Translations under genes and position numbers: made by a program | Assembly: GCA_050261515.1 (NCBI GenBank) | Contig: JBLNDJ010000051.1 | Location: 58,599 to 122,598 of the forward strand | Direction of reading: 5' to 3' | Origin: JBLNDJ01 sp050261515 | GTDB lineage: Bacteria > Acidobacteriota > Terriglobia > Bryobacterales > Bryobacteraceae | DNA length: 64,000 nucleotides | Shown: positions 33,982 to 42,625 of the stretch, in pieces | Layout of the letters: every line of letters begins with the position of its first letter | Position numbering within the stretch: the stretch's first letter is position 1 | The notes under the pieces: model-generated | Databases searched by the model: none | The model's input: the letters and a program-made list of their open reading frames with translations, nothing else | What the model was told of the DNA's origin: nothing

Positions 33982-35157
33982 ATGCTAAGCCTTCTTCAAA
34001 ACCCGCTGATTACGACTCTGCTGCTGAGCGCGGTCATCGTGCTGGCGTTTCCGCTGCTGGCGGGCTATATCGTGCTGGCCGAGCGCAAGCTGCTGGCCGA
34101 TTTCCAGGTGCGCCTCGGCCCGATGCGCGTGGGGCCGCACGGCATCCTGCAGCCGCTCGCCGACGCGTTGAAGCTGATCATCAAGGAAGACGTCATCCCC
34201 GCGCAGTCGGACAAGTTCATCTTCTGGCTCGCGCCGTGCGTTTCGACGTTCACGGCGCTGACGGCGTTCGCGGTCATCCCCTTCACGCCGTGGATCCGCG
34301 TGGCGGACGTGAACGTGGGGCTGCTGGTCATCAGCGCGATGTCGGCCGTGGGGATTCTGGGCATCGTGCTCGGCGGATGGTCGTCGAACAGCCACTACGC
34401 GCTGCTGGGAGCGCTCCGCAGCGGCGCGCAATTGATCAGCTATGAAGTGGCGCTGTCGTTCGCTCTGCTCTCGGGCGTGATCGCGGCCGGAACGCTGAGC
34501 ATGAACGGCATCGTGCAGGCGCAGGCGGAACGCCACATCTGGTTCATCTTCGACAACTACGGCCTGATGCTGGTGCCGTTCGTACTGTACGTGATCGCGG
34601 CTATCGCGGAAACGAACCGCGCGCCGTTCGACCTGCCCGAGGCGGAATCGGAGCTGGTAGCGGGCTTCATGACCGAGTTCAGCGGCTTTCGCTGGGCGCT
34701 CTACTTCCTGGCGGAGTACGCGAATATCTTCGTGATCTCGGCGGTGGCGGTGACGCTGTTCTGGGGCGGCTGGCTGCGGCCCTTCCCGAGCGTCGCCTGG
34801 CTGGACTACCCCCTCAACGCCGTGTTTCCGTTCATCGCGCTCGCCGGGACGGGCGTCTACTGCTTCCCGCTGGCGAAGCGCCTGAAGAACCGTCCGCGCG
34901 CGCTGTTCCTGATCTTCATCGGGCTTTGCATGATTCTGCTCGGCGCGCTGTTCCTGATTCCGATGGTGAGCGCGGCAGTGGGCGGCCTGTTCTGGTTCTT
35001 CTTCAAAGTGGGCCTGATCGTCTATTCGATGATCTGGTTCCGCGCCACCTGGCCGCGCTTCCGCTACGACCAGTTGATGAACGTAGGTTGGAAGAGGCTC
35101 ATCCCGGTGGGCATGGCGGCGGTGCTGGTGAACGCCGCCGTGGGGATGCTGAAGTAG
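33982..35157 (+). CDS. nuoH: NADH-quinone oxidoreductase subunit H
   Basis: This 391-residue membrane subunit forms the quinone-chamber entrance. It contains 'AERKLLADFQVRLGPMRVGP', 'LQPLADALKLIIKEDVIP', 'ETNRAPFDLPEAESELVAGF' and the C-terminal 'WFRATWPRFRYDQLMNVGWK'. It is normally between nuoG or nuoD and nuoI; here it closes the operon, four bases after nuoN. nadB starts 43 bases downstream and may be partly co-transcribed. Confidence 0.97.
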   Translation: MLSLLQNPLITTLLLSAVIVLAFPLLAGYIVLAERKLLADFQVRLGPMRVGPHGILQPLADALKLIIKEDVIPAQSDKFIFWLAPCVSTFTALTAFAVIPFTPWIRVADVNVGLLVISAMSAVGILGIVLGGWSSNSHYALLGALRSGAQLISYEVALSFALLSGVIAAGTLSMNGIVQAQAERHIWFIFDNYGLMLVPFVLYVIAAIAETNRAPFDLPEAESELVAGFMTEFSGFRWALYFLAEYANIFVISAVAVTLFWGGWLRPFPSVAWLDYPLNAVFPFIALAGTGVYCFPLAKRLKNRPRALFLIFIGLCMILLGALFLIPMVSAAVGGLFWFFFKVGLIVYSMIWFRATWPRFRYDQLMNVGWKRLIPVGMAAVLVNAAVGMLK

Positions 35158-35200
35158 CTTTGCGCGACGCGTGCCGCCGGAATCTTGGATACTGAAGTAG

Positions 35201-36733
35201 ATGGATCCGGATTTCCTTGTAGTCGGCGCGGGCGTGGCCGGGTTGCGCGCGGCGATTGAACTGGCGCAGGCCGGCTCGGTCCTCGTCGTCGCCAAAGATA
35301 GCCTGCGCGAATCTTCTTCGGAGTACGCTCAGGGCGGCATTGCGGTCGCGCTCGGGGAGGACGACCAGGTCGATCTGCACGAGCAGGATACGCTCGTTGC
35401 GGGCGACGGATTGTCGAATCCCGACGCTGTCCGGGTGCTGGTTGAGCATGCGCCCGCCGCCATTCACGAGCTGATCGAGTGGGGCGCGCAGTTCGATCGC
35501 GAGGGCTCGAAGCTTGCGCTCGGCAAGGAGGGCGCGCATAGCCGGCGCCGCATCCTGCACGCGCAGGGCGATTCCACCGGACACGAGATCGCGCGCGCTC
35601 TCTACTTCAAAGCCGCGTCGATGCCGAACATCGAGTTCCGCAGCTTCGCGGGCATTACAGACCTGCTCGTCACGGGGAACGGCGAGGTTGCGGGCGTGCT
35701 GGTGTGCGACGCCGAGGCGCGGCACTGGGTGCCGCTTCAGGCGCGCGCGGTCCTGATCGCGACCGGCGGGCTCGGGCAGGTTTACCGCGCCACGACGAAC
35801 CCCGAAGTCGCCACGGGCGACGGCGTGGCGGCCGCGTACCGCGCGGGCGCCGAGATCAGCGACCTCGAATTCGTCCAATTCCACCCGACCGCGCTGCACC
35901 TTGCCGGAGCCCCGGCGTTCCTGCTTTCCGAGGCCCTGCGCGGCGAAGGCGCCTACCTGCGCAACGGCGCGGGCGAGCGCTTCATGCCGCGCTACGACGA
36001 ACGCGCCGAGCTGGCGCCGCGGGACATCGTCGCTCGCGCGATCGTCACGGAAATGGCCGCGCGCGGCGAAGAGCGGGTGTTCCTCGATGTGCGGCATCTT
36101 GGACGCGAGTTTCTCACCGCGCGCTTCCCGCGAATCTACGAGACGTGCCTGAAGTACGGCGTCGATCTCGCCGCGGCGCCCGCGCCGATCCATCCCGCGG
36201 CGCATTACGCGATGGGCGGCATACGGACCGATCTCGACGGCCGCACGAATCTCGCGCGCCTGTTCGCCGCGGGCGAGGTGGCCTGCACGGGCGTGCACGG
36301 CGCGAACCGCCTGGCGAGCAACTCGCTTCTCGAAGGGGTTGTCTACGGCGCGCGCGCCGGCGCGGCCATGCGCGAGTTCGCGGGCGCGCCGCTGCTTCGA
36401 GCGCCCGAGCCACCCGCGCCGCAGTTTCCCTGTCTCACGGCCGAAGCAGTGCGCGACCTGGCGTGGCGCGCTTGCGGAATCGTGCGTTCGGGCGAGCAGC
36501 TTGTCGAGGCGTCGGACCGCCTGAGCCGCATCCCGCCGCAAGCCTCGCCGAGCCCGAATCGTGAGCTGTTCGAGCTGCGCAGCATGCATGCGGTCGTGTC
36601 CCTGATCGCGCGCTGCGCGCTGGCTCGCCTGGAAAGCCGTGGCGCGCACTACCGCACCGACTATCCGGGCAAGCGCGCCGAATTTCAGAAGCACTCCGTC
36701 ATTTCCGGAGATCATGACGTCAGATTCGAGTAG
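35201..36733 (+). CDS. nadB: L-aspartate oxidase
   Basis: NadB oxidises L-aspartate to iminoaspartate, the first step of NAD synthesis, using FAD. The 510-residue protein has 'FLVVGAGVAGLRAAIELAQA' (FAD site, 5-24), 'SSSEYAQGGIAVAL' (active-site loop), 'ATGGLGQVYRATTNP', 'LEFVQFHPTALHLAG', 'PRDIVARAIVTEM', 'HYAMGGIRTDLDGRT' and 'HGANRLASNSLLEGVVYG'. These distinguish it from succinate dehydrogenase by length and the absence of SDH partners. nadA and nadC are not in the window. Confidence 0.95.
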   Translation: MDPDFLVVGAGVAGLRAAIELAQAGSVLVVAKDSLRESSSEYAQGGIAVALGEDDQVDLHEQDTLVAGDGLSNPDAVRVLVEHAPAAIHELIEWGAQFDREGSKLALGKEGAHSRRRILHAQGDSTGHEIARALYFKAASMPNIEFRSFAGITDLLVTGNGEVAGVLVCDAEARHWVPLQARAVLIATGGLGQVYRATTNPEVATGDGVAAAYRAGAEISDLEFVQFHPTALHLAGAPAFLLSEALRGEGAYLRNGAGERFMPRYDERAELAPRDIVARAIVTEMAARGEERVFLDVRHLGREFLTARFPRIYETCLKYGVDLAAAPAPIHPAAHYAMGGIRTDLDGRTNLARLFAAGEVACTGVHGANRLASNSLLEGVVYGARAGAAMREFAGAPLLRAPEPPAPQFPCLTAEAVRDLAWRACGIVRSGEQLVEASDRLSRIPPQASPSPNRELFELRSMHAVVSLIARCALARLESRGAHYRTDYPGKRAEFQKHSVISGDHDVRFE

Positions 36734-38018
36734 ACCAGCCAGCCCCACAGTGTCGCCGGCGCGCGTGCGCCTGGTGACCATGCCTTTGTTTGCGCTACTG
36801 GTCCTCGCCGCGGCTCCATTCGAGAAGACCTCGGCCGGCACCGCACTGTGGGCCGCGCCGGCCATTCTCGCCGCGGCCATGCTCATTGCGTGGGCGGCGG
36901 AATCGGCGCAATTTTTCATCGCGCAGGGCTTCGCGCTTGCCATCCTCGCGTGGCTGCAAACGCTGCCGGAGTTCGCCGTTGAATTCGTGCTTGCCTGGAA
37001 GCAGCGCGTAGACCTGCTGCTGGCCGGGCTGACCGGAGCGCTGCGCCTGCTCACAGGACTCGGCTGGCCCATGATTTATTTCGTGGCTGCGTTCTTCTAC
37101 CGGCGCAACCACCATCAGCCGCTGCGCTGTATACGGCTCCAGGAAGGCCACGCGGTCGAGGTGGTCTCGCTGTTCGTTCCGCTGGTCTACATGATATTCG
37201 TGTGGTTCAAGTCGTCGCTGAACGTGTTCGACGCGGCGGTCCTGATCGCGATGTATGTCGCGTACCTGCTCGTGCTGCGGCGGCTGCCGGCCGAGGAACT
37301 GGAGAACGTGGACGAGCTGGAGTTCGTCCCGCGGACGATCCTGAAATCCAGGCCGGCGGTGCGCGCCTCGCTGATCATCGGCTTCTTCGCCGCAGGCGGC
37401 ATCCTGATCTACCTGTCCGCGGAGCCCTTCCTGGGCAGCCTGCTCGCCATCTCGGCCATACTTGGCATTCCGACGTTCGTTTTCGTCCAGTGGGTGGCGC
37501 CGCTCGTATCGGAGTTTCCCGAAAAGGTCTCGGCGTTCTATTGGGCGCGCACCGTGGACCGCGCCCCCATGGCCCTCATGAACATGGTGTCGAGCAATGT
37601 CAACCAGTGGACGCTGCTCACCGCCATGCTGCCCATCGTCTATTCGATCAGCAAGGGCGCGGTCTCGCCCATCCCGCTCGACGGCCAGCAGGAACTCGAG
37701 CTTCTCATGACCATCGCGCAATCGGTGCTCGCGATGGTCTTCCTGCTCGACATGAAGCTCACGTGGAAGGAAGCCACCGCGCTGTTCACGCTGTGGGCGG
37801 TCCAGTTCGGTTTCTCGCCGGTAAAGCCGGGCCCGGGGTTAGCCGGCTATGTGGCGCAGCACATACACCACTGGATCACCGGGGTGTACGTGGTTTGGTG
37901 CGCCGCTGCAATCGTGCGGCTCTTCCTGCGCAGAAAGATGCCCGCAGCATTTCATCTCTTCGGCCGGATCTGGAATCAGTACATCCGCCCGGGCGCCGTT
38001 GCGCAACCCTGGGAGTAG
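36714..38018 (+). CDS. Ca2+/cation antiporter (CaCA)-type membrane protein
   Basis: The 434-residue protein starts at ATG 36714, overlapping the end of nadB by 20 bases and preceded by GGAG. It has about ten transmembrane helices. Two acidic half-repeats, 'WLQTLPEFAVEFVLAW' (around 85-100) and 'APLVSEFPEKVSAFYWA' (around 265-280), sit at the spacing expected for the alpha-repeats of the sodium/calcium exchanger superfamily, where conserved Glu residues bind the cation. A cytoplasmic loop 'PAEELENVDELEFVPRT' separates the halves. Overlap with nadB suggests coupled translation, though no functional link is obvious. The ion is unknown. Confidence 0.75.
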   Translation: MTSDSSRPASPTVSPARVRLVTMPLFALLVLAAAPFEKTSAGTALWAAPAILAAAMLIAWAAESAQFFIAQGFALAILAWLQTLPEFAVEFVLAWKQRVDLLLAGLTGALRLLTGLGWPMIYFVAAFFYRRNHHQPLRCIRLQEGHAVEVVSLFVPLVYMIFVWFKSSLNVFDAAVLIAMYVAYLLVLRRLPAEELENVDELEFVPRTILKSRPAVRASLIIGFFAAGGILIYLSAEPFLGSLLAISAILGIPTFVFVQWVAPLVSEFPEKVSAFYWARTVDRAPMALMNMVSSNVNQWTLLTAMLPIVYSISKGAVSPIPLDGQQELELLMTIAQSVLAMVFLLDMKLTWKEATALFTLWAVQFGFSPVKPGPGLAGYVAQHIHHWITGVYVVWCAAAIVRLFLRRKMPAAFHLFGRIWNQYIRPGAVAQPWE

Positions 38019-38020
38019 GG

Positions 38021-38062
38021 GCGGACTTCAGTCCGCGCCGGACTAGGCTGGGCTGAAGCCCA
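38021..38062. repeat. REP-like double palindrome between convergent genes
   Basis: GCGGACT/AGTCCGC (38021-38036, two-base loop) and TGGGCT/AGCCCA (38049-38062, two-base loop) lie in tandem, 12 bases apart. They sit exactly between the ends of the convergent exchanger and GH30 genes. The phrases 'ggacttcagtcc' and 'gggctgaagccc' recur as dispersed palindromes in acidobacterial genomes, from my general knowledge. It may serve as a bidirectional terminator. Confidence 0.7.
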
Positions 38063-38080
38063 CCCCCGGGGAGTAGCGGT

Positions 38081-39502
38081 CTAGGCGGCCCCCTTCCATA
38101 CGAATGTGGCGGTGGTGTTCGGTGCGAGCGTGTAGCGGAACGCCTGCGAGCGCCACACGACCTTGAACGCCTGCGGCGCTGCGGTGTCGTTGTGGGCGAT
38201 GAGCGCCAGCGCGCCGTCCGGCCGCAGGAACGCCACGTTGAGAATGCGCGCGTCCTCGGTCGAATCGATGCGATGGCTGCCGTTGGGCACGAAGCGCGTC
38301 AGGTGGCCCATCGTGTAGTACTCGATGGTGTACTCGACGTGCCCGGCGCGCGGGCCCTCGGTGTGGACCGTCACCAGGCCGCGGCAACTGGAGCATCCGC
38401 CCAGATGCGGGCCATGGCTCTCGTCCGCGGCCACGGGCCACTTCACGAACGACTTGCTCCAGTTCCGGATTACGCGCACCATGTCGCGCATGTCCTGGCT
38501 CTGCTGGCGGCTGCCCGAACTGAAGCCCGAGCGCTCGGTGAAGAACGTGTCGAGGCCGTAGCGGTCGTGCAGCGCCGACTGCACCTGCACGTCGCCGTCG
38601 TACCCGTGCCACGCGATACCGCCGACGTAGGGCGACTTGCGCACGGCCTCGTCCTTCAGCATTTCCTCGACCAGTTCCACGTTGCCCCAGTTGAAGTCGA
38701 GCAGCAGGATCTTCGTCGTGAGCTTGTTGGCCTGGAACGCGGGGAACCAGTAGTCCTTCAGCATCGTGACCATCGTCGCGGCGGGCATCTGGAGCACCGA
38801 CGGATAGTTGATCACCTTGCAGCAGGTCGGCTCGTTGTTCAGGCTGACGTAATCGACGTGCACGCCCTCGGCCTCGTAGGCCTGGATGGTTTTGACGTGG
38901 TAGTTCGCGTGGTGCTGGTAGAGTTCGGGCCGTATGCCGCCCGCCACCACGGACCCGCTGGTCTTCATCCAGTAGGGCGGGCTCCAGCAGTTCAGCATCA
39001 GCGTGAGCTTCGGGTCCAACTTGCGAGCCCACTTGGTGAGCGGGAGAATGTCGGCGCGGTCGGGATCGATGCTGAAGTGGGGCAGGCTCGGGTCGGCCTG
39101 GTCCGCCTCGTTGTCGTCGTAGGTGTACCAGGCGCGCGTGAGGTCGGAAGAGCCCATCGGGTTCCGTAGGAAGCTCAGGCCGATTCCGTCGTTGGGGTCG
39201 AACAGCCGCTTCATGACCTGCGCGCGCTGCGCGGGCGAGAGCTTCCGGTTGATCAGCCAGGCCGCCCCGTCAGTGAACGACGCGCCGCCGCCTTCCATCT
39301 TTTGGAAACGCTTCGTTTCGTCTACCGTGATGGCGAGGAGGCCGTCGGAGACGTCTTTGGCGAAGGTGACGTCGGGCTGCGGTTCGAGCCCGGCGACCAA
39401 GCCGGCGTCGTCGGACGTGGTGGTCCAGACGCGAACCGGGGAAGCGGCCTGCGCGCAGCCGAACAGGCCGGCCAGGAGGAATGACAGTCGCAGCGTTCTC
39501 AT
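38081..39502 (-). CDS. Secreted GH30-family glycosidase (second of a tandem pair)
   Basis: The 473-residue protein starts at ATG 39502, overlapping the stop of the upstream GH30 gene (ATGA). A Sec signal (MRTLRLSFLLAGLFGCAQAA) leads to a TIM barrel with 'FQKMEGGGASFTDGAAWLIN', 'LMLNCWSPPYWMKTSGSV', the acid/base Glu in 'VDYVSLNNEPTCC' and the nucleophile Glu in 'LDTFFTERSGF'. A C-terminal beta domain ends at 'TTATFVWKGAA'. The family includes beta-glucosylceramidase and beta-1,6-glucanase. Exact specificity is not predictable. It is the last gene of the TonB receptor operon. Confidence 0.92.
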   Translation of the reverse strand: MRTLRLSFLLAGLFGCAQAASPVRVWTTTSDDAGLVAGLEPQPDVTFAKDVSDGLLAITVDETKRFQKMEGGGASFTDGAAWLINRKLSPAQRAQVMKRLFDPNDGIGLSFLRNPMGSSDLTRAWYTYDDNEADQADPSLPHFSIDPDRADILPLTKWARKLDPKLTLMLNCWSPPYWMKTSGSVVAGGIRPELYQHHANYHVKTIQAYEAEGVHVDYVSLNNEPTCCKVINYPSVLQMPAATMVTMLKDYWFPAFQANKLTTKILLLDFNWGNVELVEEMLKDEAVRKSPYVGGIAWHGYDGDVQVQSALHDRYGLDTFFTERSGFSSGSRQQSQDMRDMVRVIRNWSKSFVKWPVAADESHGPHLGGCSSCRGLVTVHTEGPRAGHVEYTIEYYTMGHLTRFVPNGSHRIDSTEDARILNVAFLRPDGALALIAHNDTAAPQAFKVVWRSQAFRYTLAPNTTATFVWKGAA

Positions 39503-40902
39503 ATTCCTGTGCTCAACGTGACGATGGAACCGGCGGGCAGATTGATCGCGGTCTCCACGCCCGACATTCGCAGAGTCACGGCGCGTTCGGCTCCCGAGTT
39601 TGTGAGCACGATCGCCGCGCCGCCGCCGGGATTCGCGAACGCAGCGTGTGCGACGCCCTCGAGATTCCCGGAAGATTCGATGCGCCTGGCGCCCCGCCGG
39701 ATCGCGTGCGAGTAGTGCAGGAACGCCCAGTATTGGCCGCTTTCGGTGATCTCCTTCGTCTTCGAATCGATGGTCACAAGCCCGCCGCACGGAAACGGGC
39801 CGATGTTCGGATTGCCCTTCTCGTCGAGCGCCATGTTCCAGCCGGTGATCGCACGCGCCCAGTTGCGCAGGATGCCCGCGAACGTCGCGCTCCACTTCGT
39901 CCAGTCGGTCTTGTACTCCGGGTCATTTATGTCGGGGCCGCCCTCGGTCCAGTAGGCGTGCTTTTCCGGATGCGCCTCGTGAACGCGCGTCATCGCGGCG
40001 GGACTGCCGCCGTAACCGTGCCATGCGACCCCATCGACATACCGGTTCACATTCGGGTCGTCGAGCTCGCAAATGGCGCGGCCCCATAGGTCGTAGTTGT
40101 GATCGAGGATCCAGATCTTCGTTGCAAGCTTGCGTTCGGCGAGCGCCGGGCCGAGGTGCGTCGAGACGAACTCGCGCTCGTACTCCTGGCCCCACAGGCA
40201 CGCGGGCATGCGCCCGTCCTGGTCGGTATCGACCTCGTTCTGCACCGTGACCGCATCGATGGGCACGCCCGCCTCGGCGTAGGCCTCGAGAAACTTCACG
40301 AAGTACTTCGCGTAGGCCGCGAAGTGCGATTTGCGCATCGATCCGCCGAGCATCGAACCGCCGGTCTTCATCCAGCCGGGAGGGCTCCAGGGCGAGGCGA
40401 ACAGGAACAGGTCCGGGTTCACCGCGCGCGCCGCCTTCAGGATCGGGATGGTGTACTTGCGGTCCTGATCGATGGAGAACCGGAGCATATCGGGGTCCGG
40501 ATCGCCCTCGTCGTAGCTGTACATCTTCGTCGCGTAGTCGCTCGAGCCGATCGAGAGGCGGCAGACATTGAATCCGAGATCGGCGGGTCCGAACAGCCGC
40601 CGGATGAGCCTCTGTCGCGCATCCGGCGCGAGCTGATCCATCATGTACGTCGCAGAGTCGGTCAGGGCCGCGCCGAATCCAAGCATTTCCTGAAACGTTC
40701 TCGCCGGATCGACCACAATTGCTTCGGCCGAACTCGCGCCCTCGGGGCGCCACTGGAGCGGGGGAGCGGCCGCGAACCGCTTCGTTCCGGCCGTGACGCG
40801 CACGGCGATTTCGCCGGCGGGACGCGCGGCCGCGCGCCCCATCGCCGCCGCTCCCACGGCGCTCAGTTTGAAGACATCACGACGACTGAGAAGACTTTGC
40901 AT
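39499..40902 (-). CDS. Tat-exported GH30-family glycosidase (first of a tandem pair)
   Basis: The 467-residue paralogue has a twin-arginine leader (LLSRRDVFKLSAVGAAAMG) instead of the Sec signal of its neighbour. The barrel shows 'FQEMLGFGAALTDSATYMMD', 'FASPWSPPGWMKTGGSMLGG', the acid/base Glu in 'DAVTVQNEVDTDQDG' and the nucleophile Glu in 'HAYWTEGGPDIND'. AAGGAG precedes the ATG. It overlaps the end of the FG-GAP gene by 26 bases and the start of the next GH30 by four. The two enzymes are clearly diverged, which suggests different linkages or sequential action on one glycan. Confidence 0.93.
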   Translation of the reverse strand: MQSLLSRRDVFKLSAVGAAAMGRAAARPAGEIAVRVTAGTKRFAAAPPLQWRPEGASSAEAIVVDPARTFQEMLGFGAALTDSATYMMDQLAPDARQRLIRRLFGPADLGFNVCRLSIGSSDYATKMYSYDEGDPDPDMLRFSIDQDRKYTIPILKAARAVNPDLFLFASPWSPPGWMKTGGSMLGGSMRKSHFAAYAKYFVKFLEAYAEAGVPIDAVTVQNEVDTDQDGRMPACLWGQEYEREFVSTHLGPALAERKLATKIWILDHNYDLWGRAICELDDPNVNRYVDGVAWHGYGGSPAAMTRVHEAHPEKHAYWTEGGPDINDPEYKTDWTKWSATFAGILRNWARAITGWNMALDEKGNPNIGPFPCGGLVTIDSKTKEITESGQYWAFLHYSHAIRRGARRIESSGNLEGVAHAAFANPGGGAAIVLTNSGAERAVTLRMSGVETAINLPAGSIVTLSTGI

Positions 40903-42625
40903 TGAGTGCTCCTTGCCGGGGTTCCCGGATGGTAAGAATCTGGTCCGCTTTCACGTTTTTCAGCGTCTGAACTGCGCCGAGCGGCCAGCGGATCTCGAGG
41001 TCCGCCGCTTCAACGCTGCCGAGCCCGAAGTGCAGCCGCGGATCGTTCGAGGAACAATAACTCGACTGCGCGATCACTTCCTGCGCCTGCCGCTTGCCGC
41101 CATACGAGCAGATCACGCGGGCACCGATGGCGCTGCGGTTCGACTCGGTTCCGATCAGCTTGAGCTTCAGCCAATGATTGCCGCCCTTGAGATCGTTGCG
41201 CAGCAGCGAGGGCGGCTCGTTCAAATTCACGATCAGGATGTCGATGTCGCCGTCATTGTCGAAGTCACCGAAGGCGCAGCCGCGGCTGCAATGCGGGTCG
41301 GCGATGGCCGGCCCCGCTTCGCCGATCAGCTCCTCCAGCCGCCCGCCGCCGAGGTTGCGGAAGATCACGCGCGGCGTCTTCAGCGGATAGGCCGGGTTCT
41401 TCGCCTCGACCTCCGGATACACGTTGCCGGTGACGTAGAAGATGTCGGGGTTGCCGTCGTTATCGAGGTCCACGATCCCGGCGCCCCAATTCACGAAGCG
41501 GGTCTCGACGGCGAGGCCTGAGGCGAGCGTGCGGTCCTCGTACGCGCCCTTGCCGCGGCTCACGTACAGCACGTTCGAGTCGTCGAGGAAATGCGTTTTG
41601 AAAATATCCAGGCGGCCGGAAAGGGTGATGTCGCCGATGCCGACGCCCATGCCCGATTGCTCGATGCCGTCCTCGCTCAGAGCAACGCCGGCGAGCAGAC
41701 CCTGTTCCTCGAAGGTGCCGTCGTGGCGGTTGCGGAACAGCAGGCTCGCGCTGGTGTCGCAGGCGACGTAGATGTCGGGCCAGCCGTCGTCGTCGAAGTC
41801 CGCCGCGACCACCGTGAGCCCGTATCCCGGCGCCACGCGCGAGATCCCCGCCTCGCGCGTGACATCCGAGAACGTGCCGTCTCCGTTGTTGTGATAGAGC
41901 GAGTGATAGGAGTACGGCAGCCCGCGCGGCCCGCAATTCACCGGCACGCCCATCCAGGTGCAGTTGGAATCGTGGCCCGGCTTCGGCGCGCGCTGCAAAT
42001 CGAAATCGAGGTAGTTCGAAACGAACAGGTCGAGGCGCCCGTCGCGGTCGTAATCGAAGAAGCAGCAGCCCGCGCCCCAGCGGTCGCGCGTATCGAGCAG
42101 GCCTGCCTCGCGCGTGACGTCTGTAAACGTGCCGTTGCCGTTGTTGCGGTAGAGCGCGTTGCGGCCGTAGGCGGTGATGAACAGATCGTCGAAGCCGTCG
42201 TTATCGAAATCGCCCACCGTGACGCCGGTGGCCCAGCTCGTGCGCAGCAGGCCCGCCTCGGCCGTGACGTCGGTGAACGTGCCGTCGCGGTTGTTCTTGT
42301 ACAGCCGCGTGCTCGCATCCTCGGGCGGAGCGGCGACGCGCGAGCCGCTGAGCACCAGCAGGTCCATCCACCCGTCGTTGTCGTAATCGACGAACGCGCA
42401 GCCGCAGCCCATGGTCTCGATGATGTAGTCCTTGCGGTCCACGGGACCGTAGACGGTGGGATGGCGCAGTCCGGCCGCGGCGGCCACGTCGGTGAAGTGC
42501 GCGTTGAAGGGGAGGCCCGACGGCTTCGCGCGCGGCGCGGCCTTCACGGTGCGCGACGACATGCCCTGCCCGTAGAGGAGCGGCGCGGCGAGCAGTCCGA
42601 GAAACTGGCGGCGCGTGGGCGTCAT
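40877..42625 (-). CDS. Exported FG-GAP/VCBS repeat protein with ASPIC/UnbV domain (CRTAC1-like)
   Basis: The 582-residue protein has a Tat-like leader (MTPTRRQFLGLLAAPLLYG). Multiple Ca-binding FG-GAP units carry 'VDYDNDGWMDLLV', 'GDFDNDGFDDLFI', 'FDYDRDGRLDLFV', 'ADFDDDGWPDIYV', 'VDLDNDGNPDIFY' and 'GDFDNDGDIDILI', forming a beta-propeller. The C-terminal ASPIC/UnbV domain follows ('GGNHWLKLKLIGTESNRSAI', 'LHFGLGSVEAADLEIRWPLG'). Such proteins are extracellular and thought to bind carbohydrates or proteins. ATGA overlap with the TPR gene upstream and a 26-base overlap with the GH30 gene downstream place it in the glycan operon. Confidence 0.92.
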   Translation of the reverse strand: MTPTRRQFLGLLAAPLLYGQGMSSRTVKAAPRAKPSGLPFNAHFTDVAAAAGLRHPTVYGPVDRKDYIIETMGCGCAFVDYDNDGWMDLLVLSGSRVAAPPEDASTRLYKNNRDGTFTDVTAEAGLLRTSWATGVTVGDFDNDGFDDLFITAYGRNALYRNNGNGTFTDVTREAGLLDTRDRWGAGCCFFDYDRDGRLDLFVSNYLDFDLQRAPKPGHDSNCTWMGVPVNCGPRGLPYSYHSLYHNNGDGTFSDVTREAGISRVAPGYGLTVVAADFDDDGWPDIYVACDTSASLLFRNRHDGTFEEQGLLAGVALSEDGIEQSGMGVGIGDITLSGRLDIFKTHFLDDSNVLYVSRGKGAYEDRTLASGLAVETRFVNWGAGIVDLDNDGNPDIFYVTGNVYPEVEAKNPAYPLKTPRVIFRNLGGGRLEELIGEAGPAIADPHCSRGCAFGDFDNDGDIDILIVNLNEPPSLLRNDLKGGNHWLKLKLIGTESNRSAIGARVICSYGGKRQAQEVIAQSSYCSSNDPRLHFGLGSVEAADLEIRWPLGAVQTLKNVKADQILTIREPRQGALNAKSSQSS

